Shown here one piece after another: positions 18,521 through 27,128 of a stretch of DNA of 64,000 nt. The position numbers were made by a program, and so were the translations under genes. Under the pieces are notes generated by a model. That model did no database searches and was not told the origin of the DNA. It saw only the letters and a list, made by a program, of their open reading frames with translations. The stretch is taken from NCBI GenBank assembly GCA_964391325.1, contig CAYMJM010000002.1:13776-77775 (forward strand), read 5' to 3'. Positions within the stretch are counted from its first letter, which is position 1, and the number at the start of each line of letters is the position of its first letter. Origin of the DNA: CAYMJM01 sp964391325. Its GTDB lineage: Bacteria; Patescibacteriota; Dojkabacteria; B142; JAFGMG01.

Positions 18521-20104
18521 TTATTGCTTTTTAGTCTGTCCACCTGGCTGTACTCTATGGGCTACTGATGTAACTAGGTTTTTGGTTCCTAGAAATCCGC
18601 CTGCAGCGCCTCCAATAGTAGCTGCTCTTATTCTCTGACCTGGTGCCATCTTCTCTGCGTAAGCAGGCAAGGTATCTAAGGCTTGGTCAATAACATCAGG
18701 TATAACTGGTGTTGTTAAAAATAAAGCAAAAGCTAAAATCATTTTGATATACTGTCCAGCATCCTGAGCTTGGTCTGGAGAATATCCAAGTAATGGTGGG
18801 GTTAGGCTTAATTGGTCTCCGAAAGTAGGATGATGTCCTATGACGACCATGAACAGAAATACTGCATATACAGCCACAAATCCTAATGATGCAGCTAATA
18901 GTGTTTTGAAGTATTTTGCGATAGCTTTTGTACCCTGTCCGGGGATAGCAATTGTTAACATAACAAATGGAGATACAACAGGATACAGTACCAGTATCAA
19001 ATATTTTCCAATAAGCTTAAAGAATAATTTTAAACTGGCCATGAAAGCAGATAGGACAAAGACTACTTGTACAAGTAGATTAGTAGCGTCATGTTCCAAA
19101 GCTTCTAGTACCTTATCTACTATACCTCCTAGAATTTCGGTTTGAGGGACAACAGAAGCTACCCCATCCTCACCTTGCACTACATTTACATTTGCAGTCA
19201 AAAAGGATTGCCATACGCTCATGGCTGCGTCATCAGGCTGTAAGTGTATTTTAGGATTAGTCAGGTCATCTGCAGGGGGCAGTCTATCCAACGTTGCATT
19301 GTCATCCCACAGGTAATAACCTGGAGAAAATTCATTTTGAATTAGTATTTGTTGAGCAAGGTTAGAGCCTATAGTAATAATATCTATAGCTAATCCTGAA
19401 AGTGGATAGCTTATTGTAATCATAACCAGGGCTATAACAATATTGGGAATAGAATTTGCTATGGTAACTTGTGTTTGACCTCCAAAATTACTTCTAAAAG
19501 CTACAAGAAACGCTACAACAATGATAATCAGGATCATCGCCAAATAAGCAACGTTTCTGGTGATTATCCAAAAATCTTGGACTGGCTTCAGGATATTAAA
19601 TCCAAGTCCTGGATAGTAGATCCATGAGTCTTCGGCGTCTTGTGCATAGGCCTTGTGACCTTTTGTGATTTTATTCCATTCTTGCTGAGCATACACAAGC
19701 CCGCTAGCTGAAGGATTTGTATACATCTGCTGACTATAGTTCATTACTCCAGCTATGGCCCCAGACTTTTTAATGTAAACAGGAGACGAGTTGGTAGAGC
19801 TCATTACTGGTTGCCCTTCGCTGGTGTATAGAGGAATATAGCTTGTATTTAATCTGTTTATTAATCCCCATGCTATTGCGTCAAGTTGGGAGCTTGTTTG
19901 GTTTATCTTGGCCTCGGTACAATCACTGTTTGTACAAACAGCATATTGCCCTCCTATATAGAGAGCTCCAGCACCTTGCTCTTCGGTTGTTGTTAAAGAT
20001 TCTAATTGCGCCTGTGCCCCTGCTGCAGGGGATATAAACATTGCAGCAGACAATAAAACGAGGTTGATTAGTAGAAAAGTTTTAATTATAAAGCGCTTTT
20101 TCAT
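18521..20104 (-). CDS. VirB6/TrbL-like polytopic membrane protein
   Basis: Signal peptide at 1-30 (MKKRFIIKTFLLINLVLLSA, Ala-rich cleavage region), then a Ser/Thr-rich extracytoplasmic segment, then at least six membrane helices from about 180 to 480. The block GFNILKPVQDFWIITRNVAY, followed by hydrophobic AFLVAFRSNFGGQTQVTIANS and IPNIVIALVMITISYPLSG, is what I know from VirB6/TrbL-type proteins of CPR type IV secretion-like loci. Residues 240-350 form a large loop. The C-terminus is cytoplasmic, Gly-rich and basic (HRVQPGGQTKKQ). No VirB4, VirD4, relaxase or pilin gene is in the window, so a complete secretion system is not shown. Probably the channel-like core of this locus. Confidence 0.7.
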   Translation of the reverse strand: MKKRFIIKTFLLINLVLLSAAMFISPAAGAQAQLESLTTTEEQGAGALYIGGQYAVCTNSDCTEAKINQTSSQLDAIAWGLINRLNTSYIPLYTSEGQPVMSSTNSSPVYIKKSGAIAGVMNYSQQMYTNPSASGLVYAQQEWNKITKGHKAYAQDAEDSWIYYPGLGFNILKPVQDFWIITRNVAYLAMILIIIVVAFLVAFRSNFGGQTQVTIANSIPNIVIALVMITISYPLSGLAIDIITIGSNLAQQILIQNEFSPGYYLWDDNATLDRLPPADDLTNPKIHLQPDDAAMSVWQSFLTANVNVVQGEDGVASVVPQTEILGGIVDKVLEALEHDATNLLVQVVFVLSAFMASLKLFFKLIGKYLILVLYPVVSPFVMLTIAIPGQGTKAIAKYFKTLLAASLGFVAVYAVFLFMVVIGHHPTFGDQLSLTPPLLGYSPDQAQDAGQYIKMILAFALFLTTPVIPDVIDQALDTLPAYAEKMAPGQRIRAATIGGAAGGFLGTKNLVTSVAHRVQPGGQTKKQ

Positions 20105-20178
20105 TTAGACTATATAATATAGACTAACTCAGTATAGAGACTATAAAAAATGGCTGCAAGTATTTTGGCTAATCTTCC

Positions 20179-21560
20179 TTAAGTTATAGCAAAGTTTACT
20201 GGAGGATTTTCTGGTTTCTTCTGATCCTCGGGTTTTTCTCCATCCTCTGTAGTTTCGGGCTGATCTGAAGTTTGAGAAGGCTGAGAGAATTGTTCGAGTG
20301 GCGGGTAGACTGGTGCACTTCCTGCCATAGGCTGAGTTTGCTCAGATGCCTGCTCTGCGGCTGTAGGAGGAGTTTGAGCTGGCTCTATTTCAGGCTTTAG
20401 ATTGGGTAATGGCGGCAACTCACGTGTTTGGGTCTCTTGTTCTACAGTCCTTGCATTATTTCCTGTTGGTTGCTCTGGTTCTACATTCGGCAGTGGGGGT
20501 AGTGATGTTCCCTGAGCTGGCTGAGGAGAAATGGAGAGAGGTTTCTCCGGCAGTTTGTCTGGTTGCTGCTCTGAGATTGATGGCGTAGCCTGTACTGCCT
20601 CAATATTGGGTTCTAGGTTAGTTAGTGGCGGCAATTCAGGTGTGGGTTTTTCAGGTCCAACCTGCTCTGGTGGGGAGATCTCTGTCTGTATAGGAATTTG
20701 TGGTTGTGTGGATTGTTCCTGGCTGAATTCTGCTACTTCAGGTTTAGGTCTATCAACTGATGTCCCAGGCATAGGTGGTATCTGAGTTTGTACTTGAGGC
20801 TGCGATTCAGGGACAGGTGCAGGAGTTGNNNNNNNNNNNNNNNNNNNNNNNNNNNNNNNNNNNNNNNNNNNNNNNNNNNNNNNNNNNNNNNNNNNNNNNN
20901 NNNNNNNNNNNNNNNNNNNNNNNNNNNNGGTGGTATCTGAGTTTGTACTTGAGGCTGCGATTCAGGGACAGGTGCAGGAGTTGGCTCCAGCTGTACAGGC
21001 TCTTCAACTAATTGATTATTTTCTTGTGTTAGTGGCTCAGTTGGTTGCTGCTGTGTAGGTGGAGTGTGTGCTAGACTTTCGAGAGTTGGTGTCTGTTCTG
21101 GAGTATGTTGCTCTTGAGGGGTTTGATCTACTTGCGTATTTAGTACGTCACTTCCTTCTATGAGTTGAGCGACGTCCTGAAATTCTTTTTTGTATTCATC
21201 CAGGTAGTTTAAAAAGGATTGTATTTCCTGAGGATTCATTCCCGTAAGTCCTTTGTGCAGGACCTTATTTTGGTAGCTGTCAAGTGATTTTTTCAGCTCC
21301 TGTTTGAATTCTTCTTTATGTGCTTCGGGTAGCTGTGAATAAATGTAATCAATTCCCTGTTCTGGACTCTCAAATTTATCAACCTGTTCCTGAATTTCAT
21401 CCATCTTCTCTTGAGGCAACTGAGCAAGAATCGCCTCATCTTCAAGGTATTGGATTATAATTGTATTAATGCCGTTAAGATAATCAGCATAGGTCCTTGC
21501 TGCTTCTTCGGGATCATCAATTTTAAATAATTTTGCTAGTACTTCTATGTCAAAAAACAT
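20179..21560 (-). CDS. 408-aa protein: helical N-terminal module plus Pro/Gln/Glu-rich repeat tail (spans an assembly gap)
   Basis: Not recognised. Collapsing the 100-N gap and one 55-base duplicate joins QTQIP to PMPGTSVDRP in frame, giving 409 codons including the stop. Residues 1-140 are an acidic helical module beginning MFFDIEVLAKLFKIDDPEEA, resembling the whole 147-aa protein encoded at 26206 (MFNFTVIAKLLDIAGEPEEV). The remaining 270 residues are disordered, Pro/Gln/Glu-rich, and contain a repeated motif (LPPLTNLEPN, LPPLPNVEPE, LPPLPNLKPE). It follows the 915-aa gene after 16 bases. The tail looks like a flexible linker or multivalent docking region. Confidence 0.75.
20774..20983. other. 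second assembly gap (100 N) flanked by an identical 55-base duplicate
   Basis: Bases 20774-20828 and 20929-20983 are identical and enclose Ns at 20829-20928. Both the gap length and the overlap length are the same as at 15901-16110, so one assembler k-mer setting is the likely cause. The true gap is probably negative (55-base overlap). Confidence 0.93.
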
Positions 21561-21576
21561 TTTCTTTCTTTAATAT

Positions 21577-24324
21577 TTATGCATTTTTAAAATTGACTTG
21601 AGGCCCTAAGTTGCCAGGTTGGCTCATTCTTCTTGTAGTCAGATAGTCTCTTACTTTTCCTTGAATATCTTGCAGATACGTAACGTGCTCTCTTACCTGC
21701 CTTAGAAGGTCATTTGCTTCAAGCTTTCTATCTAAATTTATGCCCAACGCTCTTGCAAAAACTATATCCCCCATTCCCGTTTTTGAGATATCTCCTGTAT
21801 CCTGATACGTTCTAATGCCTTCAAAGAAGTTTACAAGGTTATTTTTGTTCTTCAAGAAACCTATGTAGTGCTTATTCTCTTCACTGTTGGCATCTATCTG
21901 ATCCTGAAGCTGTCTCATCCTTTCACTGTTATATTTTAATGCTAAATAAAGTGATGGGATGCCAAGTATACCTGCTCCGGTTAGTCCAAGTACACCTACG
22001 CTTGTTAAAGCAGCTGTTGGACCGATAAATCCAATTCCACCGAATAATAAGCCCCATTTTAGTCCATTTTTTAACTTTAATCCCCATCTTTCAAATCTAC
22101 GTTTCATGTTGTCGAATTGTCTGCTCCAGAGGTCAAATCGGGTATATTCTCTACCCAATTGCTTCTTCATCTGTTTGACTTTTTCTTGTCTTGCTCTATC
22201 TTCTCTTATTGACTCTACTGCAAGGTCGCCAAAGGCGTCTCTTCTTTTAGTCGCTTCCGCGAATTCGGTGCTATATTCTGCCATCAGGAATTCCTCCACT
22301 TCAGTTTCTTGGAATCCCAGCTCTTTAGTGAGTCTTTCCCTTATAGCTCCGACTTTCTGTGCACCGGAACCCTCTATGTCCCCAACGGCATCTCTCATGA
22401 CACCAGTTCTTTTTTCTTCAGGCTGTGTAAGATCGGTGAAGGTGGTGCTAAATTGTTTGATGAGTGCTCTGTCATCCATGTTATACCCAAGCTCTCGCAG
22501 TTTTTTGATCGCTTCCTGTCTGGCAGTTTCTATTTCGTCTCCCGTGAATCCCGGCTTTTGATGAGCTTCATTAGCGGCGGCAATTGCATCATTGATCGTT
22601 TTTGTGAACTGCCTGCTTCTCCTTGTCTCTAAATAGTTTGTGAGTTCTCTGAGGGACAGTTCTCTATTCTGCACTAAATCATCAAAGCCGTTTTCTATAA
22701 GGGCAGCGTTAATAGCTTCCTGCTTGGCTGTTGGGTCCAAACGCAAACCTTCTGCTTTCTGTAGCGCCTGTAGAGCTGCTTCTCTAGCTTTATCCATTTC
22801 TTGTCCCTGTGGTTGTGCGAGTGCGTTATCTATCCCCTGAATTATCAATTGCAGTTTTTGTCCTTTCTGTTCGTCTGTCGGATCTATCCCTTGCCTGAGC
22901 TCCAGGATGAGTTTGGATCTAACTTGAGCTAGCTCTGGAGTAGTTAGATCCTGTATATTATCTTTCTTTGTGATTTCCCTTATTAATACTTGAGCCCGTT
23001 CACGTGCGGTTTTTTGAGTCTGCCTTCTGAATTCTGTAGGTCCGACAAAATAACGGAGGTAGTTTTCGCCTTCAGTTCTACTAGATGACTTTGTGGATCT
23101 TAATTGTCGTAGAGCAGTACTATACTCAGCATCGGTCGTTATTTCTTTGTCAAGGACAAGGTGACTCTGAGTACCAGGAATGTTCTGCCTCTCTTGTATA
23201 GCCCTTCTAGCAATCTCTCTATCAGGCGCTCCTTCTTCTGTTGGTTGCTGTAGTGTAGATAGTGTATCCTGCAACAAAGTATGCTCCTGTTCTAGGTCAG
23301 CTCCTAAGTCAATTTTTCTCTTGAATATGTTCAGTAACGCAGATTTTTGCTCAGGGTTAAGGGTTGATTCGATTATTTCGATAACTTGTTGTTGTTCTTC
23401 ACTTAAAAGAACTGCGTAGTAGGCATTGGTTATAGGCTCGCGTCTATTATCGTACTTTCTCCGCAACTGATTTAGCAGCTCCGCTCTTAATCCTTGATCT
23501 TGAAGTATCTCTGACTCTTTGAGCCTCTGTTCAAAGATAGCAAGTGCGCATTCACCTATATTCTGAGTGTTCTCAAGAGTCCCCATAGAGCGTATTATCC
23601 TTTCTGCTTTATGTTCAGTTTTTATTTTGTCGTTACCTTGTAATATTCTCTGGATATGCTCTAATTCTTGATTTGCAGCGATTTCTGCGGCTTGTTGCTG
23701 TCTCTCGGTTTGCGCAGGCTCCGCCTCCCCTTCCCGTCCCGTGGTTTGTTGAGGTCGCCCAAATAGTTTATGGCTCAACTCTACCATCTCTTGATCTGCA
23801 GCGGTTTGTTCTGGAGTTTCTGGTTGTGACTCAGGTGTTGTCCCTTCTTCCGCGATTGGTCCTGTGTCTCCACCCGCTGCGCCGTCAGTTCTCTGTTCAG
23901 CTTTTTTCCCATAACCTCTATATCTTTCAAAAATTTTTTTCAAGTCTTCTTCTGTCTGAGCAGATACTATTTCTGCTTCGGCTGCAGCTCTGAGATACTT
24001 ATCTGTTACTAGGTCCTCTATTTGTTCACGCGTCCGGTTCCGGATGTCTTGTATTGATTCTGGAGTTGTATCCCTTGCAGGTATTTTTTCTGAATCTTGA
24101 GGAGTAGGTGGTTGTGACCCTTCTTCCGCGGTTGGCTCTGGGGTCTCTCTTCTTACTGCTTCCTCAATCTGTGCTTCAACCCGACGATGTCCGAATGGAA
24201 TGTGTATGGCCATTTTCGTTACTTGTCGTGCGATTTGTTCCGGAAGTCCTCTGATTCCTGCCTGAAACTTCTTAGATCGTTCTGGTTGTGGGACTCTAGG
24301 GTCTTCTGGATTAGATGGCAGCAT
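21577..24324 (-). CDS. 915-aa helical/disordered protein with a C-terminal membrane hairpin
   Basis: Not recognised. Residues 1-200 are charged and Pro/Glu/Gln-rich; 200-740 are almost entirely predicted helix with many short Glu/Arg/Gln-rich repeats, lacking Cys apart from isolated residues. A Gly-rich hydrophobic pair (LLFGGIGFIGPTAALTSVG, then LGLTGAGILGIPSLYLAL) spans about 745-792, followed by about 120 helical residues. There is no N-terminal signal, so if it is membrane-inserted or exported it uses the hydrophobic hairpin or a dedicated route. It starts 2 bases after the small 84-aa gene and is followed after 16 bases by the 408-aa gene. The architecture parallels the 1706-, 437- and 304-aa proteins nearby. 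Confidence 0.75.
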   Translation of the reverse strand: MLPSNPEDPRVPQPERSKKFQAGIRGLPEQIARQVTKMAIHIPFGHRRVEAQIEEAVRRETPEPTAEEGSQPPTPQDSEKIPARDTTPESIQDIRNRTREQIEDLVTDKYLRAAAEAEIVSAQTEEDLKKIFERYRGYGKKAEQRTDGAAGGDTGPIAEEGTTPESQPETPEQTAADQEMVELSHKLFGRPQQTTGREGEAEPAQTERQQQAAEIAANQELEHIQRILQGNDKIKTEHKAERIIRSMGTLENTQNIGECALAIFEQRLKESEILQDQGLRAELLNQLRRKYDNRREPITNAYYAVLLSEEQQQVIEIIESTLNPEQKSALLNIFKRKIDLGADLEQEHTLLQDTLSTLQQPTEEGAPDREIARRAIQERQNIPGTQSHLVLDKEITTDAEYSTALRQLRSTKSSSRTEGENYLRYFVGPTEFRRQTQKTARERAQVLIREITKKDNIQDLTTPELAQVRSKLILELRQGIDPTDEQKGQKLQLIIQGIDNALAQPQGQEMDKAREAALQALQKAEGLRLDPTAKQEAINAALIENGFDDLVQNRELSLRELTNYLETRRSRQFTKTINDAIAAANEAHQKPGFTGDEIETARQEAIKKLRELGYNMDDRALIKQFSTTFTDLTQPEEKRTGVMRDAVGDIEGSGAQKVGAIRERLTKELGFQETEVEEFLMAEYSTEFAEATKRRDAFGDLAVESIREDRARQEKVKQMKKQLGREYTRFDLWSRQFDNMKRRFERWGLKLKNGLKWGLLFGGIGFIGPTAALTSVGVLGLTGAGILGIPSLYLALKYNSERMRQLQDQIDANSEENKHYIGFLKNKNNLVNFFEGIRTYQDTGDISKTGMGDIVFARALGINLDRKLEANDLLRQVREHVTYLQDIQGKVRDYLTTRRMSQPGNLGPQVNFKNA

Positions 24325-24326
24325 AG

Positions 24327-24581
24327 TTATTCAGCTAATTCTTCTAAATAAGATAAGAGCTCCCCTTTCTCCGCCAGGTAGTCAAAGTACAAAATCTTCC
24401 TGAGTATCTCCTTGTGGTCTACTCCTGACTCTCTCATCTGTTTTACAATTTCTATTAAAACTGCATTTGGAATTTTTGTACCGTCTTCTACAAGCTTGTA
24501 CTTTCTTTCGTGGTCAGGGGCTATCTGTTCTGTTTTTCCCTGTACAATATTTTTTAAAATATCTTCAGCAGTTTGTGGCAT
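24327..24581 (-). CDS. 84-aa helical protein of unknown function
   Basis: Small acidic/basic mixed helical protein beginning MPQTAEDILKNIVQGKTEQI and ending LLSYLEELAE. I chose ATG 24581; a longer frame from 24716 (129 aa) would run through the hairpin element at 24671-24715, and its extra 45 residues are Arg/Phe-rich and unlike the rest. The stop is 2 bases from the ATG of the 915-aa gene, indicating coupling. The first gene of this sub-operon, expressed divergently from the 24871 gene. Confidence 0.65.
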   Translation of the reverse strand: MPQTAEDILKNIVQGKTEQIAPDHERKYKLVEDGTKIPNAVLIEIVKQMRESGVDHKEILRKILYFDYLAEKGELLSYLEELAE

Positions 24582-24670
24582 TTGTGTTAAATATAAGTCA
24601 AATCCATTATGAAGAAAATTTCGAACGAGCGCAACTTTTATTTTAAAATATCTCACTTGGGCCGATAGTA

Positions 24671-24715
24671 TGTCAGTTCGAGCCCTAAAGGTAAACGAAG
24701 GGTCGAGAGCTGACA
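24671..24715. repeat. dispersed hairpin element, copy 1
   Basis: TGTCAGTTCGAGCCCT ... AGGGTCGAGAGCTGACA folds into an imperfect stem. The left arm shares the exact 12-mer TGTCAGTTCGAG with the element at 46407-46460, and both have a CGAGA...GAC-type right arm. Lies in the divergent intergenic region. Confidence 0.6.
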
Positions 24716-24818
24716 CGAATACCCATATGTAGCAGGACGTTTAATTCGTAACTCAAACTAGTATAATTTCAAGGATATAAGAGGAAGGCAGCCAATTTTA
24801 GGTAGCTTTTATAATTTC

Positions 24819-24847
24819 TTGCTATTGTCGAATGTTTACAATAAAAT
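24819..24847 (+). promoter_or_regulatory. promoter for the 437-aa gene
   Basis: TTGCTA (24819-24824), 17-nt spacer, TAAAAT (24842-24847), 23 bases before the ATG at 24871. Good -35/-10 spacing; assigned by eye. Confidence 0.45.
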
Positions 24848-24870
24848 GATCTTGATTAAGCATTAAAGCA

Positions 24871-26184
24871 ATGACAGAAGGAGATAATCCACAATCAGAA
24901 GATCCAGTTTTTGCTGTAAGAGATACAGCGATAGTTGAAGGTGATACGATTAATGCTGATTTGAATCTTATACCTGAAGGTGAGAGGGAGTTACGAGAAG
25001 AGACAGAAATACCGGTTACTCCTGTCATAGGTCCTGAAGAAAGAGGAGCAGTGGTTGTCGGGCCTGCTGCAGCACCACAGGCGGGGGGCGAAGAAGAGGT
25101 GCGGCAGCAAGAGGATGTACAAGAAGCAGAAGGAGGAGGCAGGGGTTTATTAGAAAGAATCTGGCCGTTGAGAAGAGATCGTGAAGCAAGAGAGGAGTAC
25201 CCTAGGATTGAAGATGATCAAATGGAAGTAGCCATAGGAAATCAGGAGGATGATGGACGTAGAGAAAGACGAACTCGGGTTATAGCTCAGACAGAAATAG
25301 GGCAAGATGTACAAGAGGTAATCAAAAAACATTCACTAATTTCAGATGCTAAGTATGTGCAGGCAATCGAAAAGGAAAGAAAATCGCGGCAGGAAATATT
25401 GAATGGATTCAAAAATCTAGCAAAAAATGTTGCGAAAGTAACAATTCCTCTGGCTGGGGCGTACCTAGGGTACCACTTGGTTGCAGGGCATAGCTTTGAA
25501 TCTGCGATTTCAGGAATTCCAGATACGGCGAGAGAAGTAAAAGATTTATTTAGGAAGGCAAAAGATGCGATATTCGGGGTAGTTGGGGATCTGATTGGCA
25601 GAGGACAGGAAATAGAAAGAGGATTTTTTGATTACAATGCGGTAGACCCGAAACAGGGCGGCTGGTTCCAAAGAGCAAGTTTGAAAATGGGTGCGTTACT
25701 AGATTATATAGGTATTTATAATAATCCAGAAAAATTTTCTACAGGGATAACTAAAGTAATAGGAACTCCTTTTGCTGCCATTTTTGGCAAGGGTTCGATC
25801 TTTCATAAGGAATCGTTGGAAACAGGTTCCTTCGGACCAATTATGGAACGCCGCGAAGAGAAAGGCTATCCAAACGCAGGGACTTGGACTAAACCTGTAC
25901 TTGCGGGTTTGGGGGTGCTTACTGGAGCTTGGGCCTTTCATAAAGCTGCATCTATCCTAGCTAGAAAGCGCGATCAATGGTCTGCCGTGGGTAAGCTCCA
26001 GAGGCAGGAGGCCAAAGGTCTCAAAGCAAAGGAGAAGTCTTATAAGTTACTCGATCAGGAGGAAGAAGCTAAGGAAACAGAACTAGCAAGGGAACACTTA
26101 GATAAAAGAGTGCAACAGATACGTGAAAGGAAAACTGCTAGTGAAATTAGAGCACGGGCAGGAATCAAAGAAAATCGAAATTAA
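24871..26184 (+). CDS. 437-aa protein with two short hydrophobic segments, unknown function
   Basis: Not recognised. Residues 1-150 are acidic, Glu/Gly/Arg-rich and probably disordered (contains GGEEEVRQQEDVQEAEGGG). A helical stretch with KHSLISDAKYVQAIEKERKS precedes the first hydrophobic segment (VTIPLAGAYLGYHLVAG, about 189-205). A second lies at 339-363 (LAGLGVLTGAWAFHKAASIL). The C-terminal 60 residues are a charged coiled coil. Same overall plan as the 915-, 1706- and 304-aa proteins, but encoded on the opposite strand in the middle of their block, with its own promoter. It is followed 21 bases later by the 147-aa gene. Confidence 0.72.
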   Translation: MTEGDNPQSEDPVFAVRDTAIVEGDTINADLNLIPEGERELREETEIPVTPVIGPEERGAVVVGPAAAPQAGGEEEVRQQEDVQEAEGGGRGLLERIWPLRRDREAREEYPRIEDDQMEVAIGNQEDDGRRERRTRVIAQTEIGQDVQEVIKKHSLISDAKYVQAIEKERKSRQEILNGFKNLAKNVAKVTIPLAGAYLGYHLVAGHSFESAISGIPDTAREVKDLFRKAKDAIFGVVGDLIGRGQEIERGFFDYNAVDPKQGGWFQRASLKMGALLDYIGIYNNPEKFSTGITKVIGTPFAAIFGKGSIFHKESLETGSFGPIMERREEKGYPNAGTWTKPVLAGLGVLTGAWAFHKAASILARKRDQWSAVGKLQRQEAKGLKAKEKSYKLLDQEEEAKETELAREHLDKRVQQIRERKTASEIRARAGIKENRN

Positions 26185-26205
26185 ATTTAAAATTTATGAA
26201 ATTAA

Positions 26206-26649
26206 ATGTTTAATTTTACTGTCATAGCAAAATTATTGGATATAGCTGGAGAACCTGAGGAGGTTAAAATAGGTATCCTATTAGAATTAGCTGACGTAAT
26301 CAATAAAAAATTCGTTCATGATTTTATAATCTATGCTAACGAAAGAGTTAGAGATGACTATCAATTAGAACAGCTAAAGGATCTAGTAGAAAATGCCGAT
26401 AGGATTACCCCGGAGAAAATGGATACTTATAGGAATTGGCTTGAAAACAACGTGGAGTTTGATATGAGCGAATTCTGGGACCAATTTGAGGAAAATATGC
26501 GAAAAATGGAGATGGATTTTATAAATAAAATCAAAGGTAAGTTAACTGACGAACAGAAAGATGAGCTTCTAAAATTTATGGATGAGCAGAATACTTATTT
26601 GAAAGACTCATATCAGGAGATTGATTCTGCTTTTGTTGAAGCTGACTAG
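26206..26649 (+). CDS. 147-aa acidic helical protein, paralogue of the N-terminus of the 408-aa protein
   Basis: Begins MFNFTVIAKLLDIAGEPEEV; the 408-aa protein begins MFFDIEVLAKLFKIDDPEEA, sharing the M-F-x(3-4)-AKL-x-x-I-x(2-3)-PEE pattern. Both then have a helical body and a late segment of the type LTDEQKDELLKFMDEQNTYL / MNPQEIQSFLNYLDEYKKEF. Strongly acidic, all-helical, no signal or membrane segment. It directly follows the 437-aa gene and converges on the 157-aa gene, sharing the bases CTAG for both stops. Size and charge resemble secretion chaperones, but this is analogy only. Confidence 0.72.
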   Translation: MFNFTVIAKLLDIAGEPEEVKIGILLELADVINKKFVHDFIIYANERVRDDYQLEQLKDLVENADRITPEKMDTYRNWLENNVEFDMSEFWDQFEENMRKMEMDFINKIKGKLTDEQKDELLKFMDEQNTYLKDSYQEIDSAFVEAD

Positions 26650-27119
26650 ATTTCTCCCAATACCTCTTTTATTTTAGTTTCCCCTACTCTTTTTTCAACA
26701 GTTTTATATATATCAATATACCTGTCATAATTGTTGATCTGGGTTTTCATATATTTAAGTAAATCAAGAACCGCCTCAACTTCTGCTATTTCGAGAAATT
26801 TGAAAAAGATGTCCTCTTCATATTCTTTAATATATTGATCTATCTCAGCTTTCAAGTCCGGGTATGTTGTTAGTTCTAATTCTATTTGATCCTGCACAGC
26901 TTTAAAGCCTTTTTTGATGTCTTCTTTGTCCTTTGACTGAATAAGATCGTTTATTTCTCTTATTCGTGCAGGATCATTACTTACCATATGTTTTAATGAC
27001 ATCCTCTGTATAAGCTGGGTTATTGCTTTGTAATGAAAGCCAATGAAGCTATTAATATCTCCCTGCGTCCATCCAAGACCTTGTCCCATACGTTGTAAGA
27101 CTTGCTCATCTAATAGCAT
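26646..27119 (-). CDS. 157-aa helical protein of unknown function
   Basis: Small, soluble, helical and acidic (MLLDEQVLQRMGQGLGWTQG at the start, IDQYIKEYEEDIFFKFLEIA in the middle). It follows the 1706-aa gene after 9 bases, as the 147-aa protein follows the 437-aa gene. Sequence similarity to the other small proteins is weak and limited to size, helical content and the M-[FL]-[FL/N] start. No family recognised. Confidence 0.7.
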   Translation of the reverse strand: MLLDEQVLQRMGQGLGWTQGDINSFIGFHYKAITQLIQRMSLKHMVSNDPARIREINDLIQSKDKEDIKKGFKAVQDQIELELTTYPDLKAEIDQYIKEYEEDIFFKFLEIAEVEAVLDLLKYMKTQINNYDRYIDIYKTVEKRVGETKIKEVLGEI

Positions 27120-27128
27120 AATTATTTA

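Noticed and set aside
18521..20104. Complete conjugative transfer system
   Set aside because: Only a VirB6/TrbL-like gene is present; no VirB4, VirD4, relaxase or pilin gene was found in the window.
21959..23993. Several Ser-rich frames on the + strand
   Set aside because: Antisense shadows of the helical 915-aa protein; composition follows codon complementarity.
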